Below are positions 37,201-51,400 of a stretch of DNA of 64,000 bases, in pieces. The DNA is taken from the NCBI RefSeq assembly GCF_048564905.1, contig NC_133023.1, positions 2,619,001 to 2,683,000 on the forward strand. Direction: 5' to 3'. The DNA is from Vicugna pacos (taxonomy: Eukaryota; Chordata; Mammalia; Artiodactyla; Camelidae). Under the pieces are notes generated by a model. That model searched no databases and was not told where the DNA came from. It saw only the letters and a list, made by a program, of their open reading frames with translations. The position numbers and the translations under genes are program-made. How positions within the stretch are numbered: the stretch's first letter is position 1; the number at the start of each line of letters is the position of its first letter.

Positions 37201-38613
37201 AACATACAAAGAAATCATACTGCTCCTTCTCAGATTCTTCCAAATGATTGAAAAGGAAGGAAACTCAAACGAAGCTACCATCACCCTAATACCAAAACCG
37301 GACAAAGACATTACCAAAGAACAGGATTATAGGCCAACATCACTGATAAACATAGATGCAAACATCCTTAAGAAAATATTTGCAAACAGAATCCAAAAGG
37401 ACATAGAAAAGATCATACACCATGATCAAGTTGGATTCATCCTAGGAAAACAAGGATAATTCAAAATACACAAATCAATCAATGTGATACACCACATCCA
37501 CAAAAGAACGGACAAAAATTACATGAACATCTCAATAGGTGCAGAAAAAGCATTTGATAAAATTAAACACCAATTTATGATAAAAACACTTACCAAACTG
37601 GGTATGGGGGAACATACCTCATCATAATAAAAGCTAATTATGACAAACCTACAGCCAGCATAATACTTCATAGTGAAGAACTGAAAACCTTCCCACTAAA
37701 ATCATGGAAAAGACAACTTTGCCCACTCTCACCAATTCTATTCAACACAGTCTTGGGAGTCCTAGCCACAGTAATCAGGCAAGAAAAAGAAATAAAAGAG
37801 ATCCAAATCAGAAAAGTAGAGGTGAAATTTTCACCATCTGCAGATGACATGATACCATATTTACAAAACCCTAAAAGCTCCACACAAAAACTACGAGAGC
37901 TAAGAAAAGAATTCAGTAAGGTAGCAGGGTACAGAATTAACATACAAAAAGAAGTTTCATTTTATTTTTACAATAATAATGAATCAAAAGGAAAAGAAAG
38001 TGGAAAAAAAAACAATCACTTTAAAATTATACCTAAAACAATAAACTACTTTGGAAGAAATCTGACCAAGGAAATGAAAGACTTATATAGAGAGAACTAC
38101 AAAACATTGAGTAAGGAAATTAAAGAAGACATAAAGAAATGGAAGACTATCCCATGCTCTTGGATTGGAAGAATTAATATTGTTAAAATGGTGATACTGC
38201 CCAAGGCAACCGACAGATTTAATGCTATCTCTATCAAATAAACTAGCACAGTTTTTACAGAATTAGAGCAAATGATTCTAAGATAAATATGAAATCATGA
38301 AAGACCCAGAATTGCAAAAGCAATATGGAAGAAAAAGAATGAAGCTGGAGGGATAATCCTCGCATACTTCAGACAATATTACAGAGCTATCCTAATCAAA
38401 ACAGCATGGTATTGGCATAAAAACAGACACATGGATCAAAACAACAGAATAGAGAGCCCAGAAATAAATCCATAGACCTATGGTGATTTAATCTCTGACA
38501 AAGGAAACAATGGACTAAAGACAGTCTCTTCAGCAAGTGGTGCTGGGAAAACTGGATAGGTGCATGTAAATCAATGAAGTTAAAACTTCTCTGTGAAATC
38601 CTTCACTCCATAC

Positions 38614-38614
<1 letters not shown>

Positions 38615-38650
<36 letters not shown>
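38615..38650 (+). repeat. A36 homopolymer inside L1-C ORF2
   Basis: Thirty-six consecutive A lie where L1 normally reads a short A-rich codon run (near CTTCACTCCATACC). This is an expansion within ORF2 rather than an element tail, because L1 sequence continues directly on both sides. It could be inflated or compressed by assembly. Confidence 0.85.
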
Positions 38651-38652
<2 letters not shown>

Positions 38653-40023
38653 CTGAAAATGATTTAAAGACTTAATATAAGACAAGACACAATAAATCTA
38701 CAAAAAAAAATAGGCAAAATATTCTGTGACATAAATCTTAGCAATGCTCTCCTACAGCTGTCTACCCAGGCAATGGAAATAAAAGCAAAAATAAACAAAT
38801 GGAACCTAAATAAACTCATCAGGTTTTGCACAGCAAAGGACACCATAAGCAAAACAAAACCACCACCTATGAAATGGGAGAAAATATCTCCAAATACTAC
38901 AACTGACAAAGGCTTAAATTCCAAAATATATAAACAGCTCATACAACTTTAATATCAAAAAAAAAAATCCAAAATTGGGCAGATGACATAAACAAGCATT
39001 TCTCCAGTGAAGACATAGAAATGACCAATAGACATATGAAAAAATCCTCAATATCCCTAATTATCTGAGAAATGTAAATCAAAACCACAATGAGGAACCA
39101 TCTCACACCAGTCTTAATGGCCATCATTCAAAACTCCACAAATAATAAGTGCTGGAGAGGGTGTAGAGAAAAGGGAACCGTCCGACACTTTTCAAGGGAA
39201 TGCAGTTTGGTGCAGCCACTATGGAAAACAGTATGGAGATATCTCAAAAAACTAAAAAATTGACTTACAATATAAATGAGCAATCCCACTCTTGGGCATA
39301 TATCTGGAGGGAATCATGATATAAAAAGATGCATGCATCCCAATGTTCACAGCAACAATATTTACAAAAGCCATGATATGGAAACAACCTAAATGTCCAC
39401 TGACAGATGACTGGATAAAGAAATTGTGGTGTATATATACAATGGAATACTGTTCTGCAATAGAAAAGAATAAAATAATGCCATTTCCAGCCACATGGAT
39501 GAACCTAGAAATTATCATTATAAGTGAAGTAAGTCAGGAAGAGAAAGAAAAATACCATAGAATATCACTCCTTTGTGAAATATAAAATAAAAAAATACAC
39601 TATGAAGTTATCTACAAAAAGGAAACAGACCCTCAGACTTAGTAAGCAATCTTATAGTTCCCAGGAAAAGGGGCTGGTAGGGGATATATTTGGGAATTTC
39701 GATATTAGAAATATTAACCGCTATATATAAAAATGGATTTTCAAAAAAATTTCTTTTGTATACCACAGGGAACTATGCTCAATAACTTGTAATAATCTTT
39801 AATGGAAAAAAATGAATATATACATACATATATATATATATATATAATATGTGTATGTACATATATGCATGACTGGGACATTGTGCTGTACACCAGAAAT
39901 TGACACATTCTAATTAATTGTACTTCAATTAAATAGATAAATGAATTAGAGACAATAACTTGCATGTAGTACATACAAAGTAATTTTTGAATAATGAGTA
40001 AATAAAAAGATCTGCAATACTAA

Positions 40024-43000
40024 AACAAAAATTTTTATTGTCTTGTATCTATCAAAGAAATTCAATGTGCCATCGCACAATCATGGATAAAACTGCAGGT
40101 CCATAAGATTTCACTAGTGAAAACTATCAAACACTCAAAGAAGAAATACCTAAAGTCAGACAAAGACTTCCAGAGACACATAACTGTGATTTCATATTAA
40201 AATGTTTCATATCACAACCTGCTCTTTAATGCCCACATAGAATTAAGTACTTTCAAGAGATTGCAATGAAGTCTACATTTTACAAAATCATGCATTTTCA
40301 TTAATGTGAAAACATACTAATATATCAGAGAGCAGCCTTTGTTTTATAATTATAGAGGAGTAAAAACATAAAGGCATGTTTTTGTTCATTTCAGGTGGTT
40401 ATGTTTTTAGAAATTATTCATATGTTGATTCAGAGAGACCTAATTTGTGAATTTAATTTCTTCCATTTCCTATTATGAATGTGTCCAGCTATAAGACACC
40501 TAGATTAATTTCTAAATATTTCAACACGACAGTAAACAGACCGATAACAATATTTGTATGTCTCAAATATTTCATAATCCCTATACATGGAACTGCCTTA
40601 CAAAGTGCACACACCTTTAGAATATTCACAAAACAACGGAAAGGACATTCCTTTTTATTTTCTATTCCTGGCACATTCCTGTACCAGATCAACACCCAAC
40701 TCACTCTTCTAATTCTCTTCAGAGATTCACTGGAAGCCCTTCATTCTGGAAATTCTGTCTCCTTCCACAAAAGGACCCAGATACACTCCATGGTCCTGCC
40801 TTGCTTTATTTTTCATCCTAGAACTTAGAAACAGGTGAGATATTTGGCAAGAGTGACAAGATGCTTATCTTCTGTCAGTTTCACAGGGAGATAAATTCAC
40901 TGAATCCTGAATCCAGTCGGTCTGGTTCCTGATGAATTTTGAGACGTGGTTGAGGTTCACACATGACAAGTGCGAAATCCATATTAACTGAACCCAGACA
41001 AAACACTGGACACTAGCTAACTCACAGAACACACTGAGCTTTTAATGCATATGTGGATAAATGTTTCTTGGATATTGGCTGATACCACTTAGATTCTCCT
41101 AAGTTGCCAGAAAATAAGAGGAAATTCACGTCACTTCACAGAGGACTGAGACTTTTCTCTCAATGAGTGAAAAAGAGACACACACCTTGAGAAAGACGGG
41201 TCTGGGAGCCACTGTTCTCCATGTTAGCTTTTGATTCCAAGATAACCTTAGCTAATCCTCACTCATTATTTTGAGCAGGGTGGAGGCACGGGGAAAAAAA
41301 TTGTATTTAATTGACAATGAACATTTTCATCAAGGGCTATGGCCACAGACAGGCTGATGGAAATACATCTCAGAAACAAAGTGTCCATCATTTAGTAAAA
41401 TACACATACATGGTGAAATGGAAACAATGAACAGACACTAAATGACCAAACCCAACACAGAAGCATCAAGTCAAAGGTAAATTCAGGAAAGAGACGATGG
41501 GGACCTTTTCGCTTGGAAGCTGCCTTCTCTGACATTTGTGGGATATGACATTTAGTCCTCTTCAAACTATTTGCACGCTTATAAGTTGTCAAAAGAAATA
41601 AAAACAACATAGAGTATGTCTGTTTTGTTTTGTTTTTTTAATGTGTATTTTCTTCAACAACGGATGGGTATTTAGAATTTTCAAAAGAAATGACTTAAAA
41701 AAAACTCAGTTGAGAAAATTTGAGATCAGATATAGATGTGGCCTCTGCCATTCACATTTAGTGTTTAGCTCTTTTATGCTGAGGCTGTCTAACACCTCAA
41801 AGTGTTTCCCAGTCTCCTGACTTTAAATGGAAATTTGGTGCTCCTTTCCTGAGACAGACTACTGAGGTCCCTCAAGCTATGCTGAAATGTACAACATGGG
41901 TAATTATTTAACACCAGAGACGCTATTCTCTGTGAATCAGTTTCAAGCTGGGAACCTCCTCCTTTCAACACCCCAACACGTGTTAGTGAACCCACCATGA
42001 CTTAGTTTCCCTTTCTTCGTACACTTAAGGTACAAGAACACCTAGGGTGGGGGATGCTGGCCAACATCGAGTTCCTTTTAAACACACGTGAGTCAGTCCC
42101 ACCCTATTTTCTAGAGCCTTCCTAAATTGGACAAGGAACTATGATTAAAAGCATCCTTTGTACTTCAACCATACTACACTGAGTGTAAATGAATGACCTT
42201 TGCATATGGCTCTGGACTCTAGTTCATTATCTGGTCCGTCAGGATTTCTCTTCACCAGATCTCCCTATTGCATGTGTGGTTGCCCACATGTGCCCATCAG
42301 GAACAGAAAACCCCAGGGACACACACTGACTCATTCATTCACCAGTTGTGAGCACTGGGGTTACAGCTAACTCCAAAGAGCAAAGATTATGACATTGTGG
42401 AAGTGACTTTTTAGTAGATAGAAGGATGTTTATGAAAAGGAAAAATGCTCATGAAGTGTGAAACAGAAAGATGTTAGGGAGTGTGGGGGTTTGGCAACCA
42501 CACTGCGGGTAGAAGTAAGAAGAAATTCACCTGAGTCAGCACAAATCCAGTGTATTAGGAACAGAGTAGGAGAGAGGAAGACTTCCCTCCCAGAAAAACT
42601 AGGAAAAGAAGCAAGTCATCTGGGGTGTGCAGTTCATCACAAGGACTGAGGCTGTATTGTGGGTGAGAGCACATTGTTTACTTTTATTAACTGGCACTTC
42701 TCAACCTCCTGAGAAACTGAGACATGACTGCGTAACTCTGGGTACGAGAGGCTGTCCAGCACACTGTCGGGTGTGTACATGTATGCTTCATCTCTGCCCG
42801 CTAGCTGGAAAGGGTCAAGCCCTGTTTCACTGGGATAATGAAACATGTCACCATTTGTGTCAAGTGTCTCTTCTGGGAGGCACAGTGGCCTCTGGTTGAA
42901 AACAAATGCCCCTCAAACAGCTTTAGAAGGCCTTCCCAAATCTGGTCAAACCACAGCTGCTGGTCAGGAAAAGAGAAATGTACTGAGGGGATCAGTGCCT

Positions 43001-44880
43001 TGAATAAATCTTGACACAGGCCAAGCTTTGGGAAGAGAGACCCACAGCCTTTACTGAGATGCCTGCTATGAGATCAGGAGAAATGACCTGTTCCTGCAGA
43101 ACATCCTCCATCAGAACCAGCATCATCAATAAAACACTCTGGGGACCTCTGAGCCTGGCCCCATTTGGGAGACACTGAGGGAGAGATTTTCACTAGGATC
43201 ACATCTCAATAATGGGGCACGTGCTGAATTACCTCAGCTCAGATACTAAGTACATTGGAAACATGGTCAAGAATCCTCGAGGGAACCAGGTGTGTCTGGC
43301 GGCCAGGCCCAAAAGCTTCCTTGCACTATTTAGAGATGAATTGTGGAATCTAAGATGTAAAAACAATGATCACAGAGAACAGAAAAATAAGAAACAAGTT
43401 TAGTTGAAAAACTGGGATAGTGGATAGAGATGACAGAAACCTGGACAAATCTGAGAAGGAAAGACCAGGAACATCTTCACACGATGGGTCAGCAATATCT
43501 GGGGATGAAAAATTTCATGGCTGTGTAGGATGGTTCTGTTATTGTTTGTCACAGTGTTAAAACACATTGTGACTGACATGAATGCAATGCAATTGAGATT
43601 AAAGGTCATGTGAATTTTGTAGGTCTAAAATAACAGGATTAACAGGATCTAAAGAACAAGCTGCTATAATAAACTCTTAGAGTAACTGCTGTTTAATTTC
43701 CCCTTGATTGGCAGTTACAAAGCTTTTCCTAAGATGGGATCATCTTGGCACACACTCCCAGGGAACACATGACGGTAGGACTCCAGAAGAAAAACCTGCC
43801 AATGTTGGGGTAAAAGAGGCAGGGTTGCAGAGGGTGAGAAAGATGGATGAGGCATGTTAGCTGGGATCATGACACTGCACAGAATTATCCCAATCAGGGA
43901 GGTACGAGAACAAATTTCACGACATTCTGAGACATGAAAGCGTTCCCTCCAATAGTCTTTACAGTCAAAGATAAGATAGGACAATATACAGGGGAATCTG
44001 TGAAAGAAAGAGAAAACCTGGTATTGGGACCAAAACAAAAGAGAAAAGACAACAGTCAATAAAAGGAGTAGGTCCCTGTGTGTATGAAGACAAACAGCAG
44101 ACAGAAGATGGAGGCTGAAAACCACTTTCTACCACATGCTCCTCAAAGGTCACACACCAAGGACACAGATGCTGAGGTTATGTGTATCCTGGGAGCAGCT
44201 GGGGCTGAGTCGGGACTCTGGGTGATCTCACTCAGATCAGTGGGACATCATCCAAGTACCATTTCTAGAGTCAGAACAAAAGATATCTTACACAATTTAT
44301 CTGACAAATTCCTAGAAAAGAAAATGAACATGAAAAAAAAACTGCAGGAAGACAAGACAAACAAAAGGTTCTTTGGCTGATTCTGTGTCTTGGAAAATAA
44401 CCAGAGGTACAAAGATAGGAAATTTGCTTTCTCCTTTCTAACTTCTAAAAACTGGAGGAACTACCATCAAACTTTCTTCCTTGCCTGGAGAAGGAACTGA
44501 GTCAATGAGGAAACAATATGTAGAGGATCAGATTGTAACAAAGGTGTCTGGGAAATACAGCAATGACAATAAACTGCTGGTGTGCCTTCTTCACAAGAGG
44601 TTGTTGGGCATCTGCATGGAAGGTTATCTTACTGAGAAGGATGACAGTTCCTGTTCTGGGGAGGGTGTGGTAGATCCTTGTTTGTGGTGATCTGTTTCTC
44701 CCCTCAGGGAGGATTGAAGACTTTTCCAAGGTCTTATAAGGAAACCACTATAATCTTGCTATACCAAACAGTACCGGGTTTAGTTTGAGAAGATAACTTT
44801 AAACATATCTCCGCAACATTAAAGAAAGAACACCCAATTTGGGGACAGGTATCTTGGACTTACCTCATTCTGTAACTCAG
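40024..44880. other. Spacer 2, distal block: duplicated non-coding DNA upstream of gene 3
   Basis: Paralogous to spacer 1 (8350-8560 and 11951-17880) and spacer 3 (57724-62150), but with a single copy of the 1.29-kb segment. It holds the recurring CAATAAAAC segment (43126) and the TTAGAGATGAATTGTGG segment (43330). No gene, RNA or further mobile element recognised. Confidence 0.55.
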
Positions 44881-45098
44881 GATATAAAAGAAAATAAATA
44901 CCACTGTCCTTGAACGACCTCAAATGTAATGTGATTTCTCACTTACCCTAAAGGTCAAGTGTCCAGACCAACTTAAGCTTCTCTTAAAACTAATCTCAAA
45001 TGAAAACAACTGATGGACAAAAAAGCTCCTCCCTCTCAAGCAGGACATCCTAAAAAGATGTTAACGTAACCAAGCTCTTAGATTAACCACCACTGGTT

Positions 45099-45292
45099 AG
45101 AATAGATAAACAAGATTACACTGTATAGCACAGGGAAATATACACAAAATGTTAGGATAAATCACAGAGAAAAACATGTGACAATGAATGACTGAAAAAT
45201 TGTGCTGAACACTGGAATTTGACACAACATTGTAAAATGATTATAAATCAATAAAAATGTTAAAAAAATAAAATAAAAGAATTAAAAAAAAG
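45099..45292 (+). mobile_element. Short L1 3'-end insertion in the gene 3 promoter
   Basis: A 194-base L1 3' UTR fragment (CTGTATAGCACAGGGAAATA ... ACACAACATTGTAAAATG) has AATAAA at 45250-45255 and an A-rich tail. It is bounded by a perfect 10-base target-site duplication, ACCACTGGTT, at 45089-45098 and 45293-45302. It separates the conserved upstream flank from the TATA box at 45331. The other three promoters lack it. A 5'-truncated retrotransposition is the natural reading. Confidence 0.88.
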
Positions 45293-45330
45293 ACCACTGG
45301 TTGATTATGGGTCAGGACACAGATGGATAC

Positions 45331-45337
45331 TATAAAA
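45331..45337 (+). promoter_or_regulatory. TATA box of pseudogene 3
   Basis: TATAAAA is intact, 84 bases before the position of the lost start codon. The neighbouring inverted CCAAT reads ACTGG instead of ATTGG and was duplicated by the L1 insertion, so only the TATA part of the core promoter is preserved. Confidence 0.7.
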
Positions 45338-45420
45338 GGGGCACACATACAGATTCTCTACACCAACTCACGCACGGCATGCTCAGCTTCCCCAGGAAGA
45401 GGACTAGAAAAACCGACAGG

Positions 45421-48400
45421 ATTAAGATTCTGTTCCCGACGCTTGTACTTGGTGTGCTTTGTGCTGCCCAAGGACCTCTGGATGTGCATGCTCCATCAGA
45501 GGTACCAGGGACAGGCTCATCTGGGAGGAGGTCTTATCTGTGTGTAACTGTGTGTGTGTGTGCACGTGTGTGTGTGTGTGGGTGTGGGAGGCCTTTTGGG
45601 GCTGTGGTTATGTGTATCCATATTTCTGTGCACTTCACTTGGCCACGTACCTCCAACTCAGAACCGCTCTATTAACTGGGATCTGCACTTCCATACTGTC
45701 TCCATATTCTCCCCACCATCAATCACTTGGCTCTACTGAATCTTGACTGTCCTTGTACAAGAAAAGGGGGGGTCAGCCAGAGACCTGTCCCACTGGAGCT
45801 CTTCCATTTAACAGAGGGTAAGGGATCTCTGAAAACTGCCAACTCCATATTTTCCTGTTGTCTTGGGTTTTCATATTATTTTATGAATCCTGCTGTGTTG
45901 ATGCAACGTAGGTAATTTGTGCTGATGTGCAGAAGTGAAGGGAAACTCATGATGGATGGTGGTGGACACAATGAAAAGAGATAAACTACAGTTCTAAGAG
46001 GAATTTTGCTTTCAGATTTTAGAAAGGAAACTCATTTATATCGCATTCAGTAACACAGAGAAGACCACTGAGATCTGTCCATGCAACTTTTTATCAGAAA
46101 GGATGAAAACGATGATGAAACTGACACAATCAACTTCACAATTTCCGACAGGTAAGTAAAAATAACACAGAAGGAAATCTCACATAAATCCCTATTTCTG
46201 AGAAAAGGTCGGGCTTCCACACTTGCTATGAAATACCTGGGATACGTGGAACACTGCGACTCCCTGGATTTAGAGGATTTAGAAGGGTCTCTGAAATCTC
46301 TGAGTCAAGTCCACAATGAGGCTCTACAAAACGTCTGGGAGCCTTTGCTTAGAGAGAAAGCCACACAGCCTCCACTGGAGTCAACTCATTAAAGGAAAGA
46401 GGGGCAGGAACAAGAGGGCCCTGTCCTCAATCCCCACAGTTCTAGGGCCCTGAGTCCACGTCCAACTTGTACGACATGCTTCCCCACTTAGACCCAGAGG
46501 ATGCCGGGACATGGGTGACAAAGTGGCCTCTATCCTGAAGGGCTGATTCTCAGTGGCTTACAATCATCACTAAATGTGTTAAGATCACCACAGCTCCCAG
46601 TGCTAATCATGGAATGTTCTCCACACGGCAGGGGTTTTCCTAGGAGCATGCAAACACAGACACATATTTTCAAGAATGAAAGCACTCAGAAGACAACTAA
46701 GAGCTTTATATTTGAAGAGATTGTTTTAAAGATGTACAAATATATATAATTGACTGTATATTATATATATTTGATAGCCTACTTATAATAAAATTACATC
46801 CACACACACGTGTATATATCCTATCCCAGTAGATGTCAGCTGTCAGAAATTTCAAGAACACCATTTACCTTCCTGTTTACCATTTCCATAATTTTTTGTA
46901 CCCTATACATAACTGACTTTTCATGTGGCAACACTTTTTGACACACATACATATATCTATCTTTCAATGTTTAATTCTCTTATGGCGTTTTGATAGAAGA
47001 GCTTGTGTTTAGAGACACAAACACACTTTTCTCCTTTTGTTGTTGTTGCTGTCAGTTATTATATTCTGTAAGAAGTCTTGCCCAGCCTTGTGAAACAAGT
47101 AAGGTGTGTCTAGATAGCTATGAGTCTCAAGAAAACCCTCATAACTTTTCTTTCCTTTCCCCACTTCTAGATTTCTTCATGTTTATTAGGCTTTAAACAT
47201 GATCTGTTTTGTATTCATAGTTTATCTTTGGAACTTCTGCTCAGATTTTATGTGTTACAAGGCATCTTTGTCACTTGAAAGTAACTTGATGTTAGATGAC
47301 TTATTTCTTATCTTCTGAATGTGACCTTGTTCACAGACACAAAGGTGAGTTGTGACATTGACACTAGGGAGGATGAAACAAAGGAAATCATAATTAAATG
47401 TCAAATTGTTCATTATTTTGAACCAACCAATTTGATTATGTTTTCTTTTAAGGTGCAACGGAGAAGGCAAAATAGAAGGTGTCCAGGGAACAAAGCAAGC
47501 AGATGGGGTTTATACCATAGGTTGTAAGTATGACAGTTTTATGGTAAAAGTATATCAGGGTTGAAGTCTTGGTAAAAGTATATAAGGGTTGAAGTCTTGG
47601 TATCAAATTCTTTGGATAACTCCATATTTTAAAATTCTAGTGCTAAAATAGAGAAGCTACATACCATAAGTTTTCCAGGCACTGATTTTGTCATGAACAA
47701 AGATGCAAATCACATGACTGGGATGGCCCCTCGAAGTCTTGAGTGTATTGAATGACAGCCCAACCACATGAACATAGAACCATTATTTCAGAAGGTTCTG
47801 AAGTGCATGAAACTCTTTCTAGAGTCTTCCAAAAACCTTAGGAACTAATGTCTCAAGGGTCCATCTTCAGTTTACACATAAAAGTCATTCTGCAGAATAT
47901 ACTTTTTAAAAACAAATTTAGAACATCTTAATCCATTCCTATACAGCCAATGATCATAAATAACACCCAAAATACTGATTTCAAACACCAAGCTTATTGC
48001 TTCATAAACACAGTTTGTGTTCAAAGCAATTAGATTGGTGGCAAAGATGTAAATGTTTAAGTTTGTTTGAAGAGCCATAATCAGCATTGCTCAATTTAAA
48101 TTGTGTGAGGGGTACATAATTGATGACACGATTAATTTTAAATGTATCAATATGAGGCCCCAACCCTGGTGTAACATAAGCAATAGCACAGGGGTTGTTC
48201 AATAGACACAAATCACTAAAATATAGGATTTAAGGATTTCTCTACATATTCACCAATAACTTTATATGTCAGGACATTTCCTAAAGAATGTTTTAATTTT
48301 ATTCTTATAAGAAATTGCAGCACCCCCAGCGTTGTTCTGGGGACATAACGTGCAGCCACGGCCAGCACAGCACCAGCAGCGCCTTGATCACAACAGGGGG

Positions 48401-51400
48401 CCCAGGAGATGCGCTTACTCTCACTGCCTCCCTCACTTTCAAAACATGTACAGCCCATAGTGAGATTGTTTGCAAACCCTCCTCTGTAAAATGACGGTGA
48501 TCACATAGGTGGTGACTGAGATCCTGAAGAGCTGCATGAAATCCTACTTAAATGGTCCCAGTGGAACCCAAGGCCCATGGACATTGAGTGAACTTGGGCG
48601 AGATGCACAGACTTGTTTGAAACTCTGAAGCTGTGCTGGGTGTTCCTTAGTCTTTGCTCTGGCGGACACACCATGTTTCAGGGTTCCGATAGTGGGTAGT
48701 GGTGTTTTTGAGGTTTGGGGATGCAGCTGGGCAGTTTTAAGTCAGATGAGGATGACTGGTTCCAATAAGGTGTCAGGAGAGCTTGACGTGAGAATGGATT
48801 TAGAGGTAACGCAGAGTAGACCAGTTCTTGGTCTTCTGAAGAGAAATATGGCAGGGGGGTGGACAGAGCCAGCAAGGTGAGGTGCACCCCTCCAGGGGAT
48901 GTGCATTCAATTTTACGTTGTCACTTCCTCCACATCTTGGCAAGTAAACATGACTTAACACCGACACACACGGCGGTGGCCTCATAATGTCTGCTACATA
49001 ACGGGAACCGAGAGGCTGAGGAAATACAGTCATTTCTACACAATGTGCCAAAGGTAGCCTGGTACAGAGCAGCACTCATAACACCAAGTTTCAAATGGTA
49101 ATCTGATATTGATTCCCCCCAAAAATCAGCTCCATTGCTGGGATACTGGAAATATAGAGAGTTCTTGAACTTGCATGTCGTGATATGCACATGTTGTTAA
49201 AAAGAATAAATAAACATGTTGGCTTCCTTACAACATACACTCAAAAAAACATTCTAGTAAGACTGCAAGTTGTGACCAGGCTAACTGTATGAGAAGGTGG
49301 TGATTGGAAGGCCTTCCCGTTGTGCCTGCCATCATAACCACCTGTACCATTACCGCAGTGACAAAGTGACAAACGGCCCTCCTCAGGCTAAAGTGCAATC
49401 AATGAGGACACATCTGTATACATGTTTATTCTCACTCACTCACAGATAATGGCACAAACCAAGTCGAAATAACTCAGCTGTCTGAAGATCCCCTGGTAGT
49501 AACTGTTGTCTGCATGGATGAGGAAGGCAACGAGATCAAAGTGGTCGAAGCGTTTGGTATGTACCACATCCTACTGTCCCCATGGTCAGTGTCTGATAAC
49601 ACTTTCACTGTCAGCATTTTCATTCAAAAAGTCAGCATGTGCACATATGACTCACTACCCACTGACAAGACCTAGGACATTGTGTTCATTAAGGATCTAG
49701 AGATGTGATCTACAAAGAAACAAAGGTAACAAGGGGAGCTGGTAGTAGTGGGAAGTAATAGATTATCTGACAATTGAAAATAAATCCCTGTTTAAAATTT
49801 AAGAATTATAATAATTTACTTGCTTAAGAAATAGTATCTGAACTTGCCAACTAATTTTAAAGCATGGCTATGATCCAATGGCCTCAGTTACTTAATTTTA
49901 TGCCATTTTCCAATGCATTCTAAAGTCTGGAACTGAAGTTTTTTTTTAAATATATCTCCATCCTGTTAAATTTTTCTTATGCCATGTTCTGACGAAGGTG
50001 GACATCACCACAGATGACCACACAGGCTCATTGAGAGGTGTGTTCTAGTCCCTGGGACATCAGTGTCTATTTCCAAATGGCACTGCGGAGAACTGTGGTT
50101 TGATTAAAGAATAAATCATGTCCCATGACTATGACTAAAACTGTTAATGTGTCTCTGGGAGGTGAGGACATGTTTCCAGAATATTTGGTTCAGAATGAGG
50201 CATAAATGTCAGGTACAGATTCTAGGAAGCTGATAAAAAAGCACTTAATTTCCGTATTTGTGATGAATCTGGGGCCAGATTCAAGGAGGTCCTGATGAGT
50301 CTTCAAAGCCTTGGTGCTGATGCTGGAGAGAACGCAGGTACAGAGTCAGACAAAGTTTCACTCTAAAGACAGGCAGCAGACGTCTATGTCTATGACAGGT
50401 TCTGCTAAATTTGTACCACGTGAAGATCTGATTTGCACATTCAATTTCTTATTCTCCGTTCAGAAACTTTCAGGGATTCTAATGTTCGAAATTCTGCTTT
50501 ATGCATTATGATTTTAAGCCAAAGTATGTGATATAAAAACTGAAGAATTAGAGAAGATCAAGGAGCTGCTGACAGAGAAAAGAGGTTCCAGAAGAAAATC
50601 TTGAAAAAGTCTTCTGTCTTGTTAATGGAACTACACTTTTTCCTCAATGTATCATTCACATGGGATGTAAGTAGGTTGTCAGGAAACAAACTGATTTGTT
50701 TAAATTTTTTTCCATAAAGAATCTTTTATAAAATCCATTACTTAAAAAAGAAAACTTTGGGAATGTTGGGAAATGGTAATATTCCCCTATTCTTTTATTC
50801 TTCTCCCTTTGATTTCCCCCCAGAGGACTGTCTTAAGTGTCCAATAGAAGACATTCCGACTACAAACTGTAAGTAGAATTGACCTATTGTTAATGTTGCT
50901 CCAGCACCTAAATCACGAAGGACACAATCTGAAACAATATGGGCGAAGTTTTGTACATGACAATGTCTCTTAGCTCAAACATCTAAATTAAGTCACTAGA
51001 CAATTTTTTCTCTTACATTAAGGATTTTTTGCTTTTCTTGAGTCTTATTAAGTTACAAATTTTATTGGCCAATTAATGCTGAGCAGTTTTGATGAGAAAG
51101 CACCATCATGCAGGATTTATTTAGATAGAAGCAAGAATTGCCAGAAATTGATGAAAACTAACGAATTTTCCAGTCTGCCTCAACCTGATGGCTGTACGTA
51201 TATAGCCCAAGTCCAGGAGAAATGGGCTTACAGATAACACACCATGGCTGAAAAAACCACGTTTAAGTGCACATAACTGTGACAGCCCTACTGAAGACCT
51301 TCCAACCACACTTCTTAAAACAGGCATATAGTTTATTTTCCCCTTTAGAGGATGGTTTTGTTAAAGTGGAATTTTTAAGGTTTCTAAAAGTAGACAGCCG

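Larger units (their letters stand above)
31505..40023 (+). mobile_element. Long L1 LINE, near full length but decayed (L1-C)
   Basis: Order: 5' UTR (31505 to about 34470, with a T-rich segment), ORF1 (about 34600-35400) and ORF2 (about 35730-39590). ORF2 pieces include the endonuclease (THFWKNDIHKLKVKGWKR, near 35900), fingers ([19 protein letters not shown], 37326-37382) and the active site as SADDM (37837-37851; usual form FADD). A C-terminal piece reads KLWCIYTMEYCSAIEKNK. The 3' UTR ends about 39938, followed by about 80 bases of non-L1 sequence. ORF1 and ORF2 are split by many stops and frameshifts. The element is interrupted by another L1 fragment at 32956-34290. The same ancestral insertion sits in spacer 3 (L1-F), while the site is empty in spacer 1. 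Confidence 0.85.

Noticed and set aside
37753-38241. 162-codon frame with reverse-transcriptase similarity as a possible host gene
   Set aside because: It is a surviving piece of L1-C ORF2 (SADDM region), continuous with L1 on both sides, so it is not a domesticated gene.
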